Part shown: piece after piece, positions 7,866 through 15,461 of the stretch
How the letters are laid out: each line of letters opens with the position of its first letter
Numbering within the stretch: position 1 is the stretch's first letter
Assembly: GCF_009746585.1 (NCBI RefSeq)
Contig: NZ_WRPO01000013.1
Span: 1-64,000, forward strand
Direction of reading: 5' to 3'
Length of the DNA: 64,000 nucleotides
Origin: Novosphingobium aquimarinum
GTDB taxonomy: Bacteria; Pseudomonadota; Alphaproteobacteria; Sphingomonadales; Sphingomonadaceae
Program-made: the position numbers and the translations under genes
Notes under the pieces: generated by a model
Databases searched by the model: none
What the model was told of the DNA's origin: nothing
Seen by the model: the letters and a program-made list of their open reading frames with translations, nothing else

Positions 7866-8456
7866 CCCCGAGGCCGCTGAAGCGGGCCTCGGAAATGGCG
7901 CTTGCGCGCCTGCTCGGCCGAACGGCCGAGGAGGGGAGTGGGGAAGGAGGAAGTTGGCTCGGACACAGTGTTCGAGACCGGCTTTCAGGAGACTTTCCCA
8001 TGAATATCGGTTCGATCAAGCAGAATGACGCCGGCATTTTCGTCGGCAAGATCGCGACGCTGGCGATCGCGATGACGATTGCGCTGCGCGAGGTGCACTC
8101 GGCCAATCCGAAGGCGCCGAAGTACGAGGTGCTGGCGCTGTCGGCATCGCGGGCGTGGGTGCAGGTGGGTGCTCTGTTCGAGCTTGCCTCCAACAGCACC
8201 GGCGAGGCGTTCCTCAACGGCAAGATCGAGGATCCGAGCCTGGCCGCGCCGCTCTACGTGTCGGCGTTCCGTCAGGAGGACGGCAGCTACAACGTCGTGT
8301 GGTCGCGCCCGACGCGCCGCCGCGACCTCGCCTCGGAGATGGCGCCCAAGGCCGACGAGGGCCTGCCGCCGCTGCCCGGTGCCGACGAGACCGCCGGCCC
8401 CGCCACACAGGGCACCGAAGCCGGCCTCGGACAGTCCTCCGCAAGCCATGCCTTCG
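7866..8456 (+). repeat. 591-bp direct repeat, copy 1
   Basis: This segment aligns without gaps to 14653-15243 (offset 6787). I count about 14 mismatches by eye, clustered in two short patches inside the gene. It holds a leader with hairpins GAGGCC/GGCCTC and CTCGGCCG/CGGCCGAG (7913-7920, 7923-7930) plus most of a DUF736 gene. Beyond 8456 the two copies are unrelated. Confidence 0.9.
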
Positions 8457-8464
8457 CTGGCTGA
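8000..8464 (+). CDS. DUF736 family protein, copy 1 (truncated C-terminus)
   Basis: 154 aa. The N-terminus MNIGSIKQNDAGIFVGKIAT and the following LREVHSANPKAPKYEVLAL, then VGALFEL, are the hallmarks of DUF736, a small family abundant on alphaproteobacterial plasmids next to DUF2958 and conjugation genes and thought to be single-strand DNA-binding or antirestriction-like (unproven). It differs from copy 2 (14787) at only a few residues, then ends SHAFAG where copy 2 continues with a Gln/Arg-rich tail of ~30 residues. The break coincides with the end of the DNA repeat, so this copy probably lost its native 3' end by duplication. Confidence 0.85.
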   Translation: MNIGSIKQNDAGIFVGKIATLAIAMTIALREVHSANPKAPKYEVLALSASRAWVQVGALFELASNSTGEAFLNGKIEDPSLAAPLYVSAFRQEDGSYNVVWSRPTRRRDLASEMAPKADEGLPPLPGADETAGPATQGTEAGLGQSSASHAFAG

Positions 8465-8487
8465 TCGCACACGCCAAGTCACGAAAG

Positions 8488-8517
8488 GCCCTCGCTCTTC
8501 GCGGAGCGGGGGCTTTT
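8488..8517 (+). terminator. Rho-independent terminator after DUF736 copy 1
   Basis: GCCCTCGCTC (8488-8497) pairs with GAGCGGGGGC (8504-8513) around a 6-nt loop with one mismatch, and TTTT follows. Confidence 0.7.
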
Positions 8518-8590
8518 CGCAATTTCCCCGGCCGTGCGGCCGCAGAGGAGAGGGGGCTTGGGCTGGTTGCTCACCGAATTGGAGAAGGCC

Positions 8591-9103
8591 ATGTCCGACA
8601 TCATCGATCTGGGCGGCGCGCCAGCGAACGAGGATTGCGCCCAGCTCGGGCACACATCCGACTTCGAGCGATTGAACCGCCTTGAGGTCGCCACCTACCG
8701 CGCGGCAATCATCGCCCGTTTCGGTCCGCCGCCTGACGGCTGCGCGCTGCTCACATTGACCAACCGGCACGATTTCGGCGTCTATTACACGCTCGGTCTC
8801 AAGGTCGATGCAAGCGCCACGCGGCGCGATTCCACCGTCGCCACCTATGCGGAGACCGTCGAGAACGGCCTTGGCAGCTGGATCGAGGCCGGCTTCGCCG
8901 CGCCGGTCTGCTATGAGGACGGGGAGGCCCCCAAGGTCGAGCGAAGCTCGATCGACGACATCGTCATGGGGGCGCTCCTCGCCACGCGGCCCGGCCCCGA
9001 CGGACACTTCCCGGTCGCCGACTTCGCGATACTCCACCGCAATCTGGCTGCAGGCTATCCCCGCAGCGCCGAGGCCGCACAGCGCCTCCCCGAGGAGATT
9101 TGA
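8591..9103 (+). CDS. Hypothetical plasmid protein
   Basis: 170 aa, no recognised domain. The central part (about residues 55-80, LLTLTNRHDFGVYYTLGLKV) looks like two beta strands. The ATG at 8591 follows a GGAGAAGG Shine-Dalgarno-like stretch. The stop is 2 nt before the ATG of the DUF6878-like gene, and the three genes 8591-9972 form one packed unit after the terminator at 8517. Confidence 0.5.
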   Translation: MSDIIDLGGAPANEDCAQLGHTSDFERLNRLEVATYRAAIIARFGPPPDGCALLTLTNRHDFGVYYTLGLKVDASATRRDSTVATYAETVENGLGSWIEAGFAAPVCYEDGEAPKVERSSIDDIVMGALLATRPGPDGHFPVADFAILHRNLAAGYPRSAEAAQRLPEEI

Positions 9104-9105
9104 CC

Positions 9106-9576
9106 ATGACCGCGACAGATCAATCTGCCGATGCCGCCATCACCGATCCGATCGAGGCCGAGTTGCAGGCGGCCCTGTCCGCCGTGCGGACAGTCGAGGC
9201 GCGCTGCAAGGATGCCTTCCTCCCGCATCTGCTCGATCATGGCATTGTCCGTGTCGAAATCCACTACGATGGCGGCGGCGACCAAGGCAGCGTCGGTGAT
9301 GTCAATGCCTACACGCTGGAAGGCGAGATCGCGCTGCCGCGCATCCTCTGCGATCACCATAGCCTCGCCTATAGCGGCGAAGTGTCGACCCGCACGATCG
9401 ACCTCGAGGATGCTCTGAGCGCCTTCGTCGACAACGCCATCTGCGCGCGGCACGCCGGCTGGGAGGACGGGGAGGGCGCTTATGGCACCATCGCCATAGA
9501 CGTCGCCAGCGGCGCGGTGACCCTCACGCACAACAGCCGGTTCATCGACTATGACACGACCGAGGCGGAGCTATAG
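9106..9576 (+). CDS. DUF6878-like protein
   Basis: 156 aa. The pattern VRVEIHYDGGGDQGSVGDV near residues 50-70, then a Trp/Gly-rich ...WEDGEGAYGTIAIDV segment and the closing RFIDYDTTEAEL, matches what I recall of DUF6878, a plasmid-associated family of unknown function. ATG 9106 is chosen over the TTG at 9100, which lies inside the previous gene. The stop at 9576 is 3 nt before the next start. Confidence 0.6.
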   Translation: MTATDQSADAAITDPIEAELQAALSAVRTVEARCKDAFLPHLLDHGIVRVEIHYDGGGDQGSVGDVNAYTLEGEIALPRILCDHHSLAYSGEVSTRTIDLEDALSAFVDNAICARHAGWEDGEGAYGTIAIDVASGAVTLTHNSRFIDYDTTEAEL

Positions 9577-9579
9577 GCG

Positions 9580-9972
9580 ATGTCGCACTGCTATTATCAC
9601 GCGCTCAGCTCCGTGAAGCGCTGGGGCGGCGAGGCCGAGGACTATCTGCCCCTCCACCAATGGTTCGACGAGTCGAAGAAGATCGTCGCGGACCCCCGCC
9701 ACCGTTCCTTGCGCCACCATGCAGAGGGCATATTCATGCTCGAGACGGTCTTCGGCGTGACGATCCGAAACGCTGATGGACGGGATATCCCGGTGCGGTT
9801 GATCGGGGAACAGCACGTCCAAGAGGATCTTGGCCGTATTCCCTCCTTCGCTGACTGGGCGCGGCTCATCCAGCCGATGCCGTGGATTCTTCGGGGCAAC
9901 CCGGCCGGGTCACCGGGATTGGATCCAGATGTTGAAAACATGTGCCGGGTTGCTCCAGCGACGCAATTGTAG
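9580..9972 (+). CDS. DUF6915-like protein
   Basis: 130 aa. The N-terminus MSHCYYHALSSVKRWGGEAE and the segment around residues 40-85 (RHHAEGIF, then IGEQHVQEDLGRIPS) fit DUF6915, a small family whose genes accompany DUF6878 genes on plasmids and phages. The HHAEG and GEQHV histidines and acids could bind a metal, but no enzyme activity is known. Its last codons overlap the promoter of the downstream toxin-antitoxin pair. Confidence 0.65.
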   Translation: MSHCYYHALSSVKRWGGEAEDYLPLHQWFDESKKIVADPRHRSLRHHAEGIFMLETVFGVTIRNADGRDIPVRLIGEQHVQEDLGRIPSFADWARLIQPMPWILRGNPAGSPGLDPDVENMCRVAPATQL

Positions 9973-9985
9973 TAACATGGCTACA
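9950..9985 (+). promoter_or_regulatory. Promoter and operator of the Phd/VapC pair
   Basis: TTGCTC (9950-9955) and TAACAT (9973-9978) are separated by exactly 17 bp. TGTAG (9968-9972) and CTACA (9981-9985) form an inverted repeat that flanks the -10 box, the usual place for antitoxin-antitoxin/toxin autorepression. Confidence 0.55.
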
Positions 9986-10005
9986 TGCCCAAGTGCGAGG
10001 CTCTT

Positions 10006-10266
10006 ATGAACATGACAACCATTTCAAGTCGTGACTTCAACCAAGGTGCGAGCCGGGCAAAGAAAGCTGCCCGCAAGGGCCCTGTCTATATCACCGAACG
10101 GGGCAGGCCCACCCATGTGCTCATGACGATCGAGGATTATCATCGACGGCAGGGCAAGAAGCCCCGCAGCTTGCTCGCGACCTTGGCGCAAGCCGGCGAC
10201 GATGCTGACTTTGACTTCGAACCCAGCAAGCTGGATCATATCGTCCGACCGGCGGATCTGGATTGA
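10006..10266 (+). CDS. Phd/YefM family antitoxin
   Basis: 86 aa from ATG 10006. The N-terminal half has the Phd fold pattern: MTTISSRDFNQG, then a run of basic residues, then GPVYITERGRPTHVLMTIED (residues ~25-45). Phd antitoxins bind their promoter with this half and block the toxin with the C-terminal tail, here DADFDFEPSKLD and onward. A GAGG box at 9997-10000 favours ATG 10006; the ATG at 9985, at the predicted transcript start, would add 7 residues. Its stop overlaps the toxin start (TGATG). Confidence 0.85.
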   Translation: MNMTTISSRDFNQGASRAKKAARKGPVYITERGRPTHVLMTIEDYHRRQGKKPRSLLATLAQAGDDADFDFEPSKLDHIVRPADLD

Positions 10267-10676
10267 TGTTTCTCCTAGATACGAACGTCATCTCCGCGCT
10301 TCGCAGACCTGAACGGCTGCCTCCCGAGGTGACATCCTGGGCGGACGAAGCCGATGTCGACCAGTGCTACATTTCGGTCATATCGGTCCTCGAAATTGAA
10401 CTAGGCATTTTAGCCAAGGAGCGCGTCGATGCTTCTACCGGCCGCATTTTGCGGACATGGTTTCAAACCGACGTGCTGGCGGCGTTCGATGATCGCATCA
10501 TCCCGATCGACACCGAAGTCGCGATGCGGTGCGCCGCATTGCATGTGCCGGATCCCCAACCGGAGCGGGATGGTCTGATCGCCGCGACGGCGGTTGTGCA
10601 TTCGATGACGCTTGTTACCCGCAACGTTGCGGATTTCGAGCGCACGCCGGCCAACCTCCTAAATCCCTGGCATTGA
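10266..10676 (+). CDS. VapC-family PIN ribonuclease toxin
   Basis: 136 aa. Canonical PIN residues are all present: D in FLLDTNVIS (about residue 5), E in the LEIELG helix (~43), D in ERDGLIAATA (~98), and the closing VTRNVADF. VapC toxins cleave tRNA or rRNA under magnesium when the antitoxin is lost. Translation is coupled to the antitoxin by a one-base overlap. Its intact active site contrasts with the degenerate PIN-like protein at 45502. Confidence 0.88.
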   Translation: MFLLDTNVISALRRPERLPPEVTSWADEADVDQCYISVISVLEIELGILAKERVDASTGRILRTWFQTDVLAAFDDRIIPIDTEVAMRCAALHVPDPQPERDGLIAATAVVHSMTLVTRNVADFERTPANLLNPWH

Positions 10677-10714
10677 ACTGGCGCTGAGCCGAAGTTGATT
10701 TGAGGTGACAGACC

Positions 10715-10870
10715 ATGAAGTCTCGGCACAAAGATCCGAAAGCAGGCGACACATCCAGGCGGGAAGTGCTGCGCCTCCCCGACTTCAATGCAGATGATCG
10801 CAAAAATGTTGCAGCTGCTCGTCCTCCGGTAGCAGCGGACGCTTTCAATGAAGAAACGCGGCCGGCGTGA
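10715..10870 (+). CDS. Small hypothetical protein, coupled to DUF7673-like gene
   Basis: 51 aa (begins MKSRHKDPKAG, ends EETRPA). A GAGG box (10702-10705) sits 9 nt before the ATG and the stop overlaps the GTG start of the next gene (GTGA), which argues for real translation. The sequence is polar with no recognised family. It may be a true small protein or a leader peptide. Confidence 0.4.
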   Translation: MKSRHKDPKAGDTSRREVLRLPDFNADDRKNVAAARPPVAADAFNEETRPA

Positions 10871-11181
10871 CCGCGGCACCCTTCGGCAAGGCCGCTGCGG
10901 GAAAAGCTCTCGATCGCCTGATCGATCTTGCCCGGTCCGACACGGGCCAGGCGCGCCGCGCCGCCAACTTCCTGCTCGCCTGGTGGAATGGCGAGGATTG
11001 CGGTCATTTTCCCATCGCCGATCTCTTCGGTGTCGATGCGACGATCGCGACCCATATCACGACCATCATTGGATTTCTTGGCCAGCATGAAGGTGCGATC
11101 TACCCCGATGCCTTCGGTCGCAAGGCCGAGATGATCGAACTGGTCGGGCGCTGGCGCGACTTCGCCGACGAGGATGGCTGA
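10867..11181 (+). CDS. DUF7673-like protein
   Basis: 104 aa with a GTG start at 10867. Features are a helix with ALDRLIDLARSDTGQARR (residues 14-31), then FLLAWWNGEDCG and a late IYPDAFG; this combination recalls DUF7673, an uncharacterised family of plasmid and phage genes. The GTG overlaps the stop of the 51-aa gene. The stop is followed 41 nt later by a further small gene. Confidence 0.6.
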   Translation: MTAAPFGKAAAGKALDRLIDLARSDTGQARRAANFLLAWWNGEDCGHFPIADLFGVDATIATHITTIIGFLGQHEGAIYPDAFGRKAEMIELVGRWRDFADEDG

Positions 11182-11222
11182 GCGCTCGCATCGGGACGCT
11201 ATCGGCGCTATTGTCGAGTCCC

Positions 11223-11420
11223 ATGGCCGAGCTTGATCCCCACACGCTGCGCGTCGCCGCTTCGCTCGTTCGCTCGCGGATCGAGACCATAAAGCTCGAC
11301 GGGCGCATGGACGGGCTCCAGCGGTTGGGTGCGCACCGTACGCTCACCCAGCTCGCGGTGGATCTCGAAGTGTCGGCCGACCATGTCGGGCCTCCCCGCC
11401 GGCGCAAGCGTACGAGCTGA
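11223..11420 (+). CDS. Small hypothetical protein
   Basis: 65 aa, predicted mostly helical (LRVAASLVRSRIETIK near the N-terminus) with a basic C-terminus. No family recognised and no strong ribosome binding site before ATG 11223. Kept because the frame has the codon bias of its neighbours; it could be spurious. Confidence 0.35.
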   Translation: MAELDPHTLRVAASLVRSRIETIKLDGRMDGLQRLGAHRTLTQLAVDLEVSADHVGPPRRRKRTS

Positions 11421-11612
11421 ACGCGCCAACCCGGCGGTGACGCCGGCCGGGCCTTCCGACCATCGCTGACCGAGGCCGAGAAGCTTCTCCGCACGTCTTC
11501 TGCCGTCCGCGCTCCGCGCACGGGGAGGGAAGGGGGGAAGAGGATGGCGGCCGGGCCTGTCTCCGAGGCCGGGGACCGGCCTTGCGCCGCACGCCCTTCC
11601 TGAGGAGCCATT

Positions 11613-12308
11613 ATGGCCAACCATTTTACCAAGGCGAGCTTCACCTTCGCTGTCACCGATGCCGAGGCCGAAATCTTCCGGCATGTCGGCGAGGCTGCCG
11701 AGATCGTTGGCGATTCCCGCCTCGCACCCGATCAGCGCGCTGCAGCCTATGCCGACCTTGGCGCGGGCTTCGCCGCCTGTTTTCCCCCGATCGACTCCGA
11801 TCCCTTCGGCGGCTTCCTCGCGATCTTGAGCGATCCCGATTATCCACGGCTCGGCTTCTCCGTCCAGGTCGATCCGTCGGATGGGACAGGGCGGTGCAAG
11901 GTCTGGCTCCATGGCGATCAGTTCGACGTAGAAACCGCCGCGCAACTGATCCAGAAGGTCGCGAAATCCGCGCTGCCGGCCGGCTTCGAATATTGCCTCG
12001 ATTGCGACCGCCTGCGCCCTGGCGAATTCGGCGGCGGCTATGTCGTGATCCGCGAGGATCGCTTCGAATTCGCCTCATCGGCCCAGCTCCTCGAGCGGGC
12101 GCTTTCGCGCGAGCACCGTGAAGGCGCCGACGGCTACGTCCTCACCACGCGAGATGCTGAAGAGGGTCTGCTGTTCTGGAACAATGACACGGGCTTTGGC
12201 GAGCTAAGCACCGCAACCGTGTTCTCCGAAGCCGAGGCCGGCCGTTTCGACGTTCCCATCGCCCATGATCAGCCGGAATGGCTGGCCATGCCGGCGCCGA
12301 TCTCCTGA
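11613..12308 (+). CDS. Hypothetical plasmid protein
   Basis: 231 aa, acidic, no recognised domain. A FEYCLDCDRLRPGEFGGGY stretch (about residues 127-146) has two cysteines and a glycine turn. The gene follows GAGGAGCC (SD-like) 4 nt before ATG 11613. The ~190-bp leader is rich in short palindromes. It is followed 12 nt later by the next gene. Confidence 0.55.
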   Translation: MANHFTKASFTFAVTDAEAEIFRHVGEAAEIVGDSRLAPDQRAAAYADLGAGFAACFPPIDSDPFGGFLAILSDPDYPRLGFSVQVDPSDGTGRCKVWLHGDQFDVETAAQLIQKVAKSALPAGFEYCLDCDRLRPGEFGGGYVVIREDRFEFASSAQLLERALSREHREGADGYVLTTRDAEEGLLFWNNDTGFGELSTATVFSEAEAGRFDVPIAHDQPEWLAMPAPIS

Positions 12309-12320
12309 AGGAGCCCGCCC

Positions 12321-12605
12321 ATGCGCTTCATCATCGCTCTCTACGAGATCGACCGCGCCTATGGTGGGCCTGAAGAAGGTGCCTGGTGGTACGATACCGG
12401 CGAACTGGCTCGATTGCTGGCGCTCGCGCCCACCGAGACCCGCGCCGTCCAGCTTGCCGATCGCGCCAATCGCCTGCTCGAGCGGTTACAGCGCCACCGC
12501 CGCCGCGTCGATTCCGTCCTCTACGACGGTGGGCGCTATGCCGCCATCGTCTTCGAATGGACGGCGCCGCCGGCATTTCCCGAAGTCCGGCCGCAATACG
12601 CCTGA
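12321..12605 (+). CDS. Hypothetical plasmid protein
   Basis: 94 aa. The N-terminus MRFIIALYEIDRAYGGPEEG is followed by WWYDTGELAR and a basic helix; the gene recurs on sphingomonad plasmids without an assigned function as far as I recall. GAAGGAG lies 7 nt before the ATG. It appears co-transcribed with 11613-12308. Confidence 0.5.
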   Translation: MRFIIALYEIDRAYGGPEEGAWWYDTGELARLLALAPTETRAVQLADRANRLLERLQRHRRRVDSVLYDGGRYAAIVFEWTAPPAFPEVRPQYA

Positions 12606-12682
12606 CCACGCACGCGCAGGCAACCGGTCCGCGCCTGCTCCCTCCTGACCCCCCAGACCGACCATCCCAAGGAGGATTCTCC

Positions 12683-13621
12683 ATGTCGACCTATCATGTC
12701 GCCTTCACGGCGCGTGTCCCTCACTGGATTCTCGAGCACGCCGAGGCCGGGAACACGGACCGTGCGCGCAGCTGGATCCTCTTGCAAGGCTGGTATGAGC
12801 GCCGCAGGCTCGAATGGAACGCCACGCTTACGGTGGAACCGGACAAGGCCCACTCCCCGATACGCCATGAGGTCATTCTCGATCTCGATTGTCCCGAAAC
12901 CGACAGGCCCAGCGCCGCCTCGTTCGCGTTCACCGTCAAGGTAGGCGTTCGCCATGGCGAGGATCCGATCCACAAAGCGCGCCGCGTGCTCGATCTGTCC
13001 CGCCGCCGTGACTCGCTGTGCCGCAAGGCCGACCGCTGGGACGTTCTGGACCGCGGCTCGTTTCGCGCCGTGCGCGGCAGTTCGCTGATTGGACCGATGC
13101 CGCCGCAGTGGCCCATCGACCGGACGCTGACCGCCTTTTCGAGCCATCTGGGGAGCTATGGACAAGGCGGGGTCGGCCTCGCGGGCTGGCAATGCAACGG
13201 GGGATCATGGATGGTGCTGCCGCTGACCTACTCCGACGGATGGATCTGGCTCACGCGCGAGGAGATACGGCCAGCGCCGGACCATCGGTCACTTGCGATC
13301 GCTGTCGATCAGCGAATCCTCGGTGTGCATCCCGATCAGCTCGCGGACTTCCCGCCCTGGGAGCATCGCTATGCCGGTCAACATCAGATCCTCGACATGC
13401 CTGACTTCGGAGCCGAAAGGCCCACAATCCTGCGGTTCGACGCGAGCGAGACCGGCTTCATCCTCGAGGCCGCCAACGGTCCGACCCGCTGGCGCTTCGC
13501 CATGGGCGACGACCTACCGCGCCCTGTCTGGGGCGGTTCGCGGAAACCGCGGCTGCTGTGCGAGGGCGAATCCGTCGCCGAGGCCTTCTGCCTCGCCCAT
13601 GATTGCTATCTTGAAGTCTGA
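12683..13621 (+). CDS. Hypothetical plasmid protein
   Basis: 312 aa, Trp- and Arg-rich, no recognised domain. Two halves can be told apart: residues 1-110 (beta-rich, ending in a basic segment near KARRVLDLSRRRD) and 150-312, which has many Trp/Gly turns (GWQCNGGSWMVLPLTYSDGW). AAGGAGG ends 8 nt before ATG 12683, deciding this start over the open frame to 12386. Confidence 0.55.
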   Translation: MSTYHVAFTARVPHWILEHAEAGNTDRARSWILLQGWYERRRLEWNATLTVEPDKAHSPIRHEVILDLDCPETDRPSAASFAFTVKVGVRHGEDPIHKARRVLDLSRRRDSLCRKADRWDVLDRGSFRAVRGSSLIGPMPPQWPIDRTLTAFSSHLGSYGQGGVGLAGWQCNGGSWMVLPLTYSDGWIWLTREEIRPAPDHRSLAIAVDQRILGVHPDQLADFPPWEHRYAGQHQILDMPDFGAERPTILRFDASETGFILEAANGPTRWRFAMGDDLPRPVWGGSRKPRLLCEGESVAEAFCLAHDCYLEV

Positions 13622-13729
13622 CCGGGGTCACGCACGTAGCACTCGCCCACGCGCTACCGCGATCGTTGCTGTGACCGCATGCCATCGGTCGCGGCCCGCT
13701 GACCTACCGCTTCCGACATGGAGGATCAC

Positions 13730-14002
13730 ATGATCGTAATTTCAGGCCTGCGATGGAAGGTCCTGGCAGCCAGCGCCCCAGCCTGCTGCGACCCGGCAGA
13801 TGTATGCCGCGAGGCCGTCGAACACTGCAACGCCTTGAGGGTCGGCATCGACGTCAGCTTCCGCGACAACATCATCGAAGCCCGGCCCGGCAGCGATCCC
13901 GCGCAGCTCGCCGACATCTTCGAGCGCCGCGCGGCCGAGCTGGCCAAGCCGGTCGGCTCTCCCTCGTCCGACCACGTTCAGTCCCAAGGGGAACGACCAT
14001 GA
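13730..14002 (+). CDS. Hypothetical plasmid protein
   Basis: 90 aa. GGAGG (13720-13724) is 5 nt before ATG 13730; the ATG at 13718 would put this box inside the gene, so I prefer 13730. The protein has cysteines at CCDPADVCREAVEHC (residues ~20-33), possibly a metal site. The stop overlaps the next ATG. Confidence 0.5.
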   Translation: MIVISGLRWKVLAASAPACCDPADVCREAVEHCNALRVGIDVSFRDNIIEARPGSDPAQLADIFERRAAELAKPVGSPSSDHVQSQGERP

Positions 14003-14565
14003 CCACCATCGTCCTGAGCAACGGCCATTTGCGCACAGAGACCGCCGACGCGGCGATCGACGCGCTGATCGAGATCCTGCGCGATCATCCGCTCAACCGT
14101 CTGTTCGAAAAATATGGCGACTTTGTCGAACGCGACGCCCGCAATCTGCGCGGCGAATGGCTGGAAGGCGTCGAGAATGCCGTCAGCTTCTTCGGCAACT
14201 TCTTCGATCGCTCTCATATCTTCAGCATCGTCTCGAACGATCCGGATCATGTCGACCGGCTCTGCACGGCGATCGCGGCCAACAGGCAGCGCGCCGACTA
14301 TCTGCGTCAGCCGCCGCCTTATGATTCCGACAAGCTGGTCATCGAGCGCAAGCGTTTCAGCGTCACCCAAGGCGAAGTGCTGCTGACCTATAACGGCCAG
14401 CGGATCGAGCAATATGGCGACACGATCCGGCTCAATGGTCGCGGCGACTATGACGGCCATGACGACCATTACTGGCACGGCATCGCAAAGCGCGACCTCG
14501 CCCGTCGCCATGTCGAGGCCTTCGACCGCAGCAGGACCGCGAGCGAGCGGCCTGCTTCCTTGTAG
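13999..14565 (+). CDS. Hypothetical plasmid protein
   Basis: 188 aa, no recognised family. The N-terminal half is helical (ADAAIDALIEILRDHP; residues 15-30), the C-terminal half has a run of Tyr/Asp/His (YDGHDDHYWHGIAKRD) that might bind a metal. Coupled by ATGA overlap to the 90-aa gene. Followed by repeat copy 2. Confidence 0.5.
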   Translation: MTTIVLSNGHLRTETADAAIDALIEILRDHPLNRLFEKYGDFVERDARNLRGEWLEGVENAVSFFGNFFDRSHIFSIVSNDPDHVDRLCTAIAANRQRADYLRQPPPYDSDKLVIERKRFSVTQGEVLLTYNGQRIEQYGDTIRLNGRGDYDGHDDHYWHGIAKRDLARRHVEAFDRSRTASERPASL

Positions 14566-14652
14566 CTGTCATCGCCCAGCCAGTACCGGCGGCCCGGGGC
14601 GGCCTGACCGCTTTAAGGCGATCAGCGGCATCCCCTCACAGATCCATTTTCG

Positions 14653-15243
14653 CCCCGAGGCCGCGGAAGCGGGCCTCGGATGTGGCGCTTGCGCGCCTGC
14701 TCGGCCGAACGGCCGAGGAGGGGAGTGGGGAAGGAGGAAGTTGGCTCGGACACAGTGTTCGAGACCGGCTTTCAGGAGACTTTCCCATGAATATCGGTTC
14801 GATCAAGCAGAATGACGCCGGCATTTTCGTCGGCAAGATCGCGACGCTGACGATTGCCATGACGATCGCGCTGCGCGAGGTGCACTCGGCCAATCCGAAG
14901 GCGCCGAAGTACGAGGTGCTGGCGCTGTCGGCATCGCGGGCGTGGGTGCAGGTGGGTGCGCTGTTCGAGCTTTTCTCTAACGGCACGGGCGAGGCGTTCC
15001 TCAACGGCAAGATCGAGGATCCGAGCCTGGCCGCGCCGCTCTACGTGTCGGCGTTCCGTCAGGAGGACGGCAGCTACAACGTCGTGTGGTCGCGCCCGAC
15101 GCGCCGCCGCGACCTCGCCTCGGAGATGGCGCCCAAGGCCGACGAGGGCCTGCCGCCGCTGCCCGGCGCCGACGAGACCGCCGGCCCCGCCACACAGGGC
15201 ACCGAAGCCGGCCTCGGACAGTCCTCCGCAAGCCATGCCTTCG
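14653..15243 (+). repeat. 591-bp direct repeat, copy 2
   Basis: Gap-free partner of 7866-8456 in direct orientation. Recombination between the two copies would delete or duplicate the 6.8 kb between them. This copy is probably the original, because its DUF736 gene keeps a full-length tail and its own terminator. Confidence 0.9.
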
Positions 15244-15338
15244 GCTGCGAGCCGCAGCAGGAACAGCAGCAGGAAGGCGGACGCCGGCAGCGTCGTCAGC
15301 GCGCGCCGGAGCAGGCGGAGGAGCCCGAAACCGTCTGA
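14787..15338 (+). CDS. DUF736 family protein, copy 2 (full length)
   Basis: 183 aa, with the same N-terminal DUF736 core as the gene at 8000. It differs mainly at FELFSNGTGEAF against FELASNSTGEAF, and the shared part ends at SHAF. After that it has a Gln/Glu/Arg-rich tail (PQQEQQQEGGRRQRRQRAPE). The leader, including GGAGACTTTCCC before the ATG, is shared with copy 1. Role on the plasmid is unproven; the family co-occurs with conjugation and antirestriction genes. Confidence 0.88.
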   Translation: MNIGSIKQNDAGIFVGKIATLTIAMTIALREVHSANPKAPKYEVLALSASRAWVQVGALFELFSNGTGEAFLNGKIEDPSLAAPLYVSAFRQEDGSYNVVWSRPTRRRDLASEMAPKADEGLPPLPGADETAGPATQGTEAGLGQSSASHAFGCEPQQEQQQEGGRRQRRQRAPEQAEEPETV

Positions 15339-15388
15339 ACCTCCCCGTGCCCGGTCCCACACCTCCAGGCCGGGCACACCCTCCCGCT

Positions 15389-15424
15389 GGGCTCGCTTCG
15401 CTTCTCGCGAAGCGGGCCCTGTTT
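15389..15424 (+). terminator. Rho-independent terminator after DUF736 copy 2
   Basis: GGGCTCGCTTCGC (15389-15401) pairs with GCGAAGCGGGCCC (15407-15419), 12 of 13 positions, 5-nt loop, followed by TGTTTTC. Confidence 0.75.
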
Positions 15425-15461
15425 TCATTTACCCGGCAGCCCGCACGTCTGCATTCCGGCT

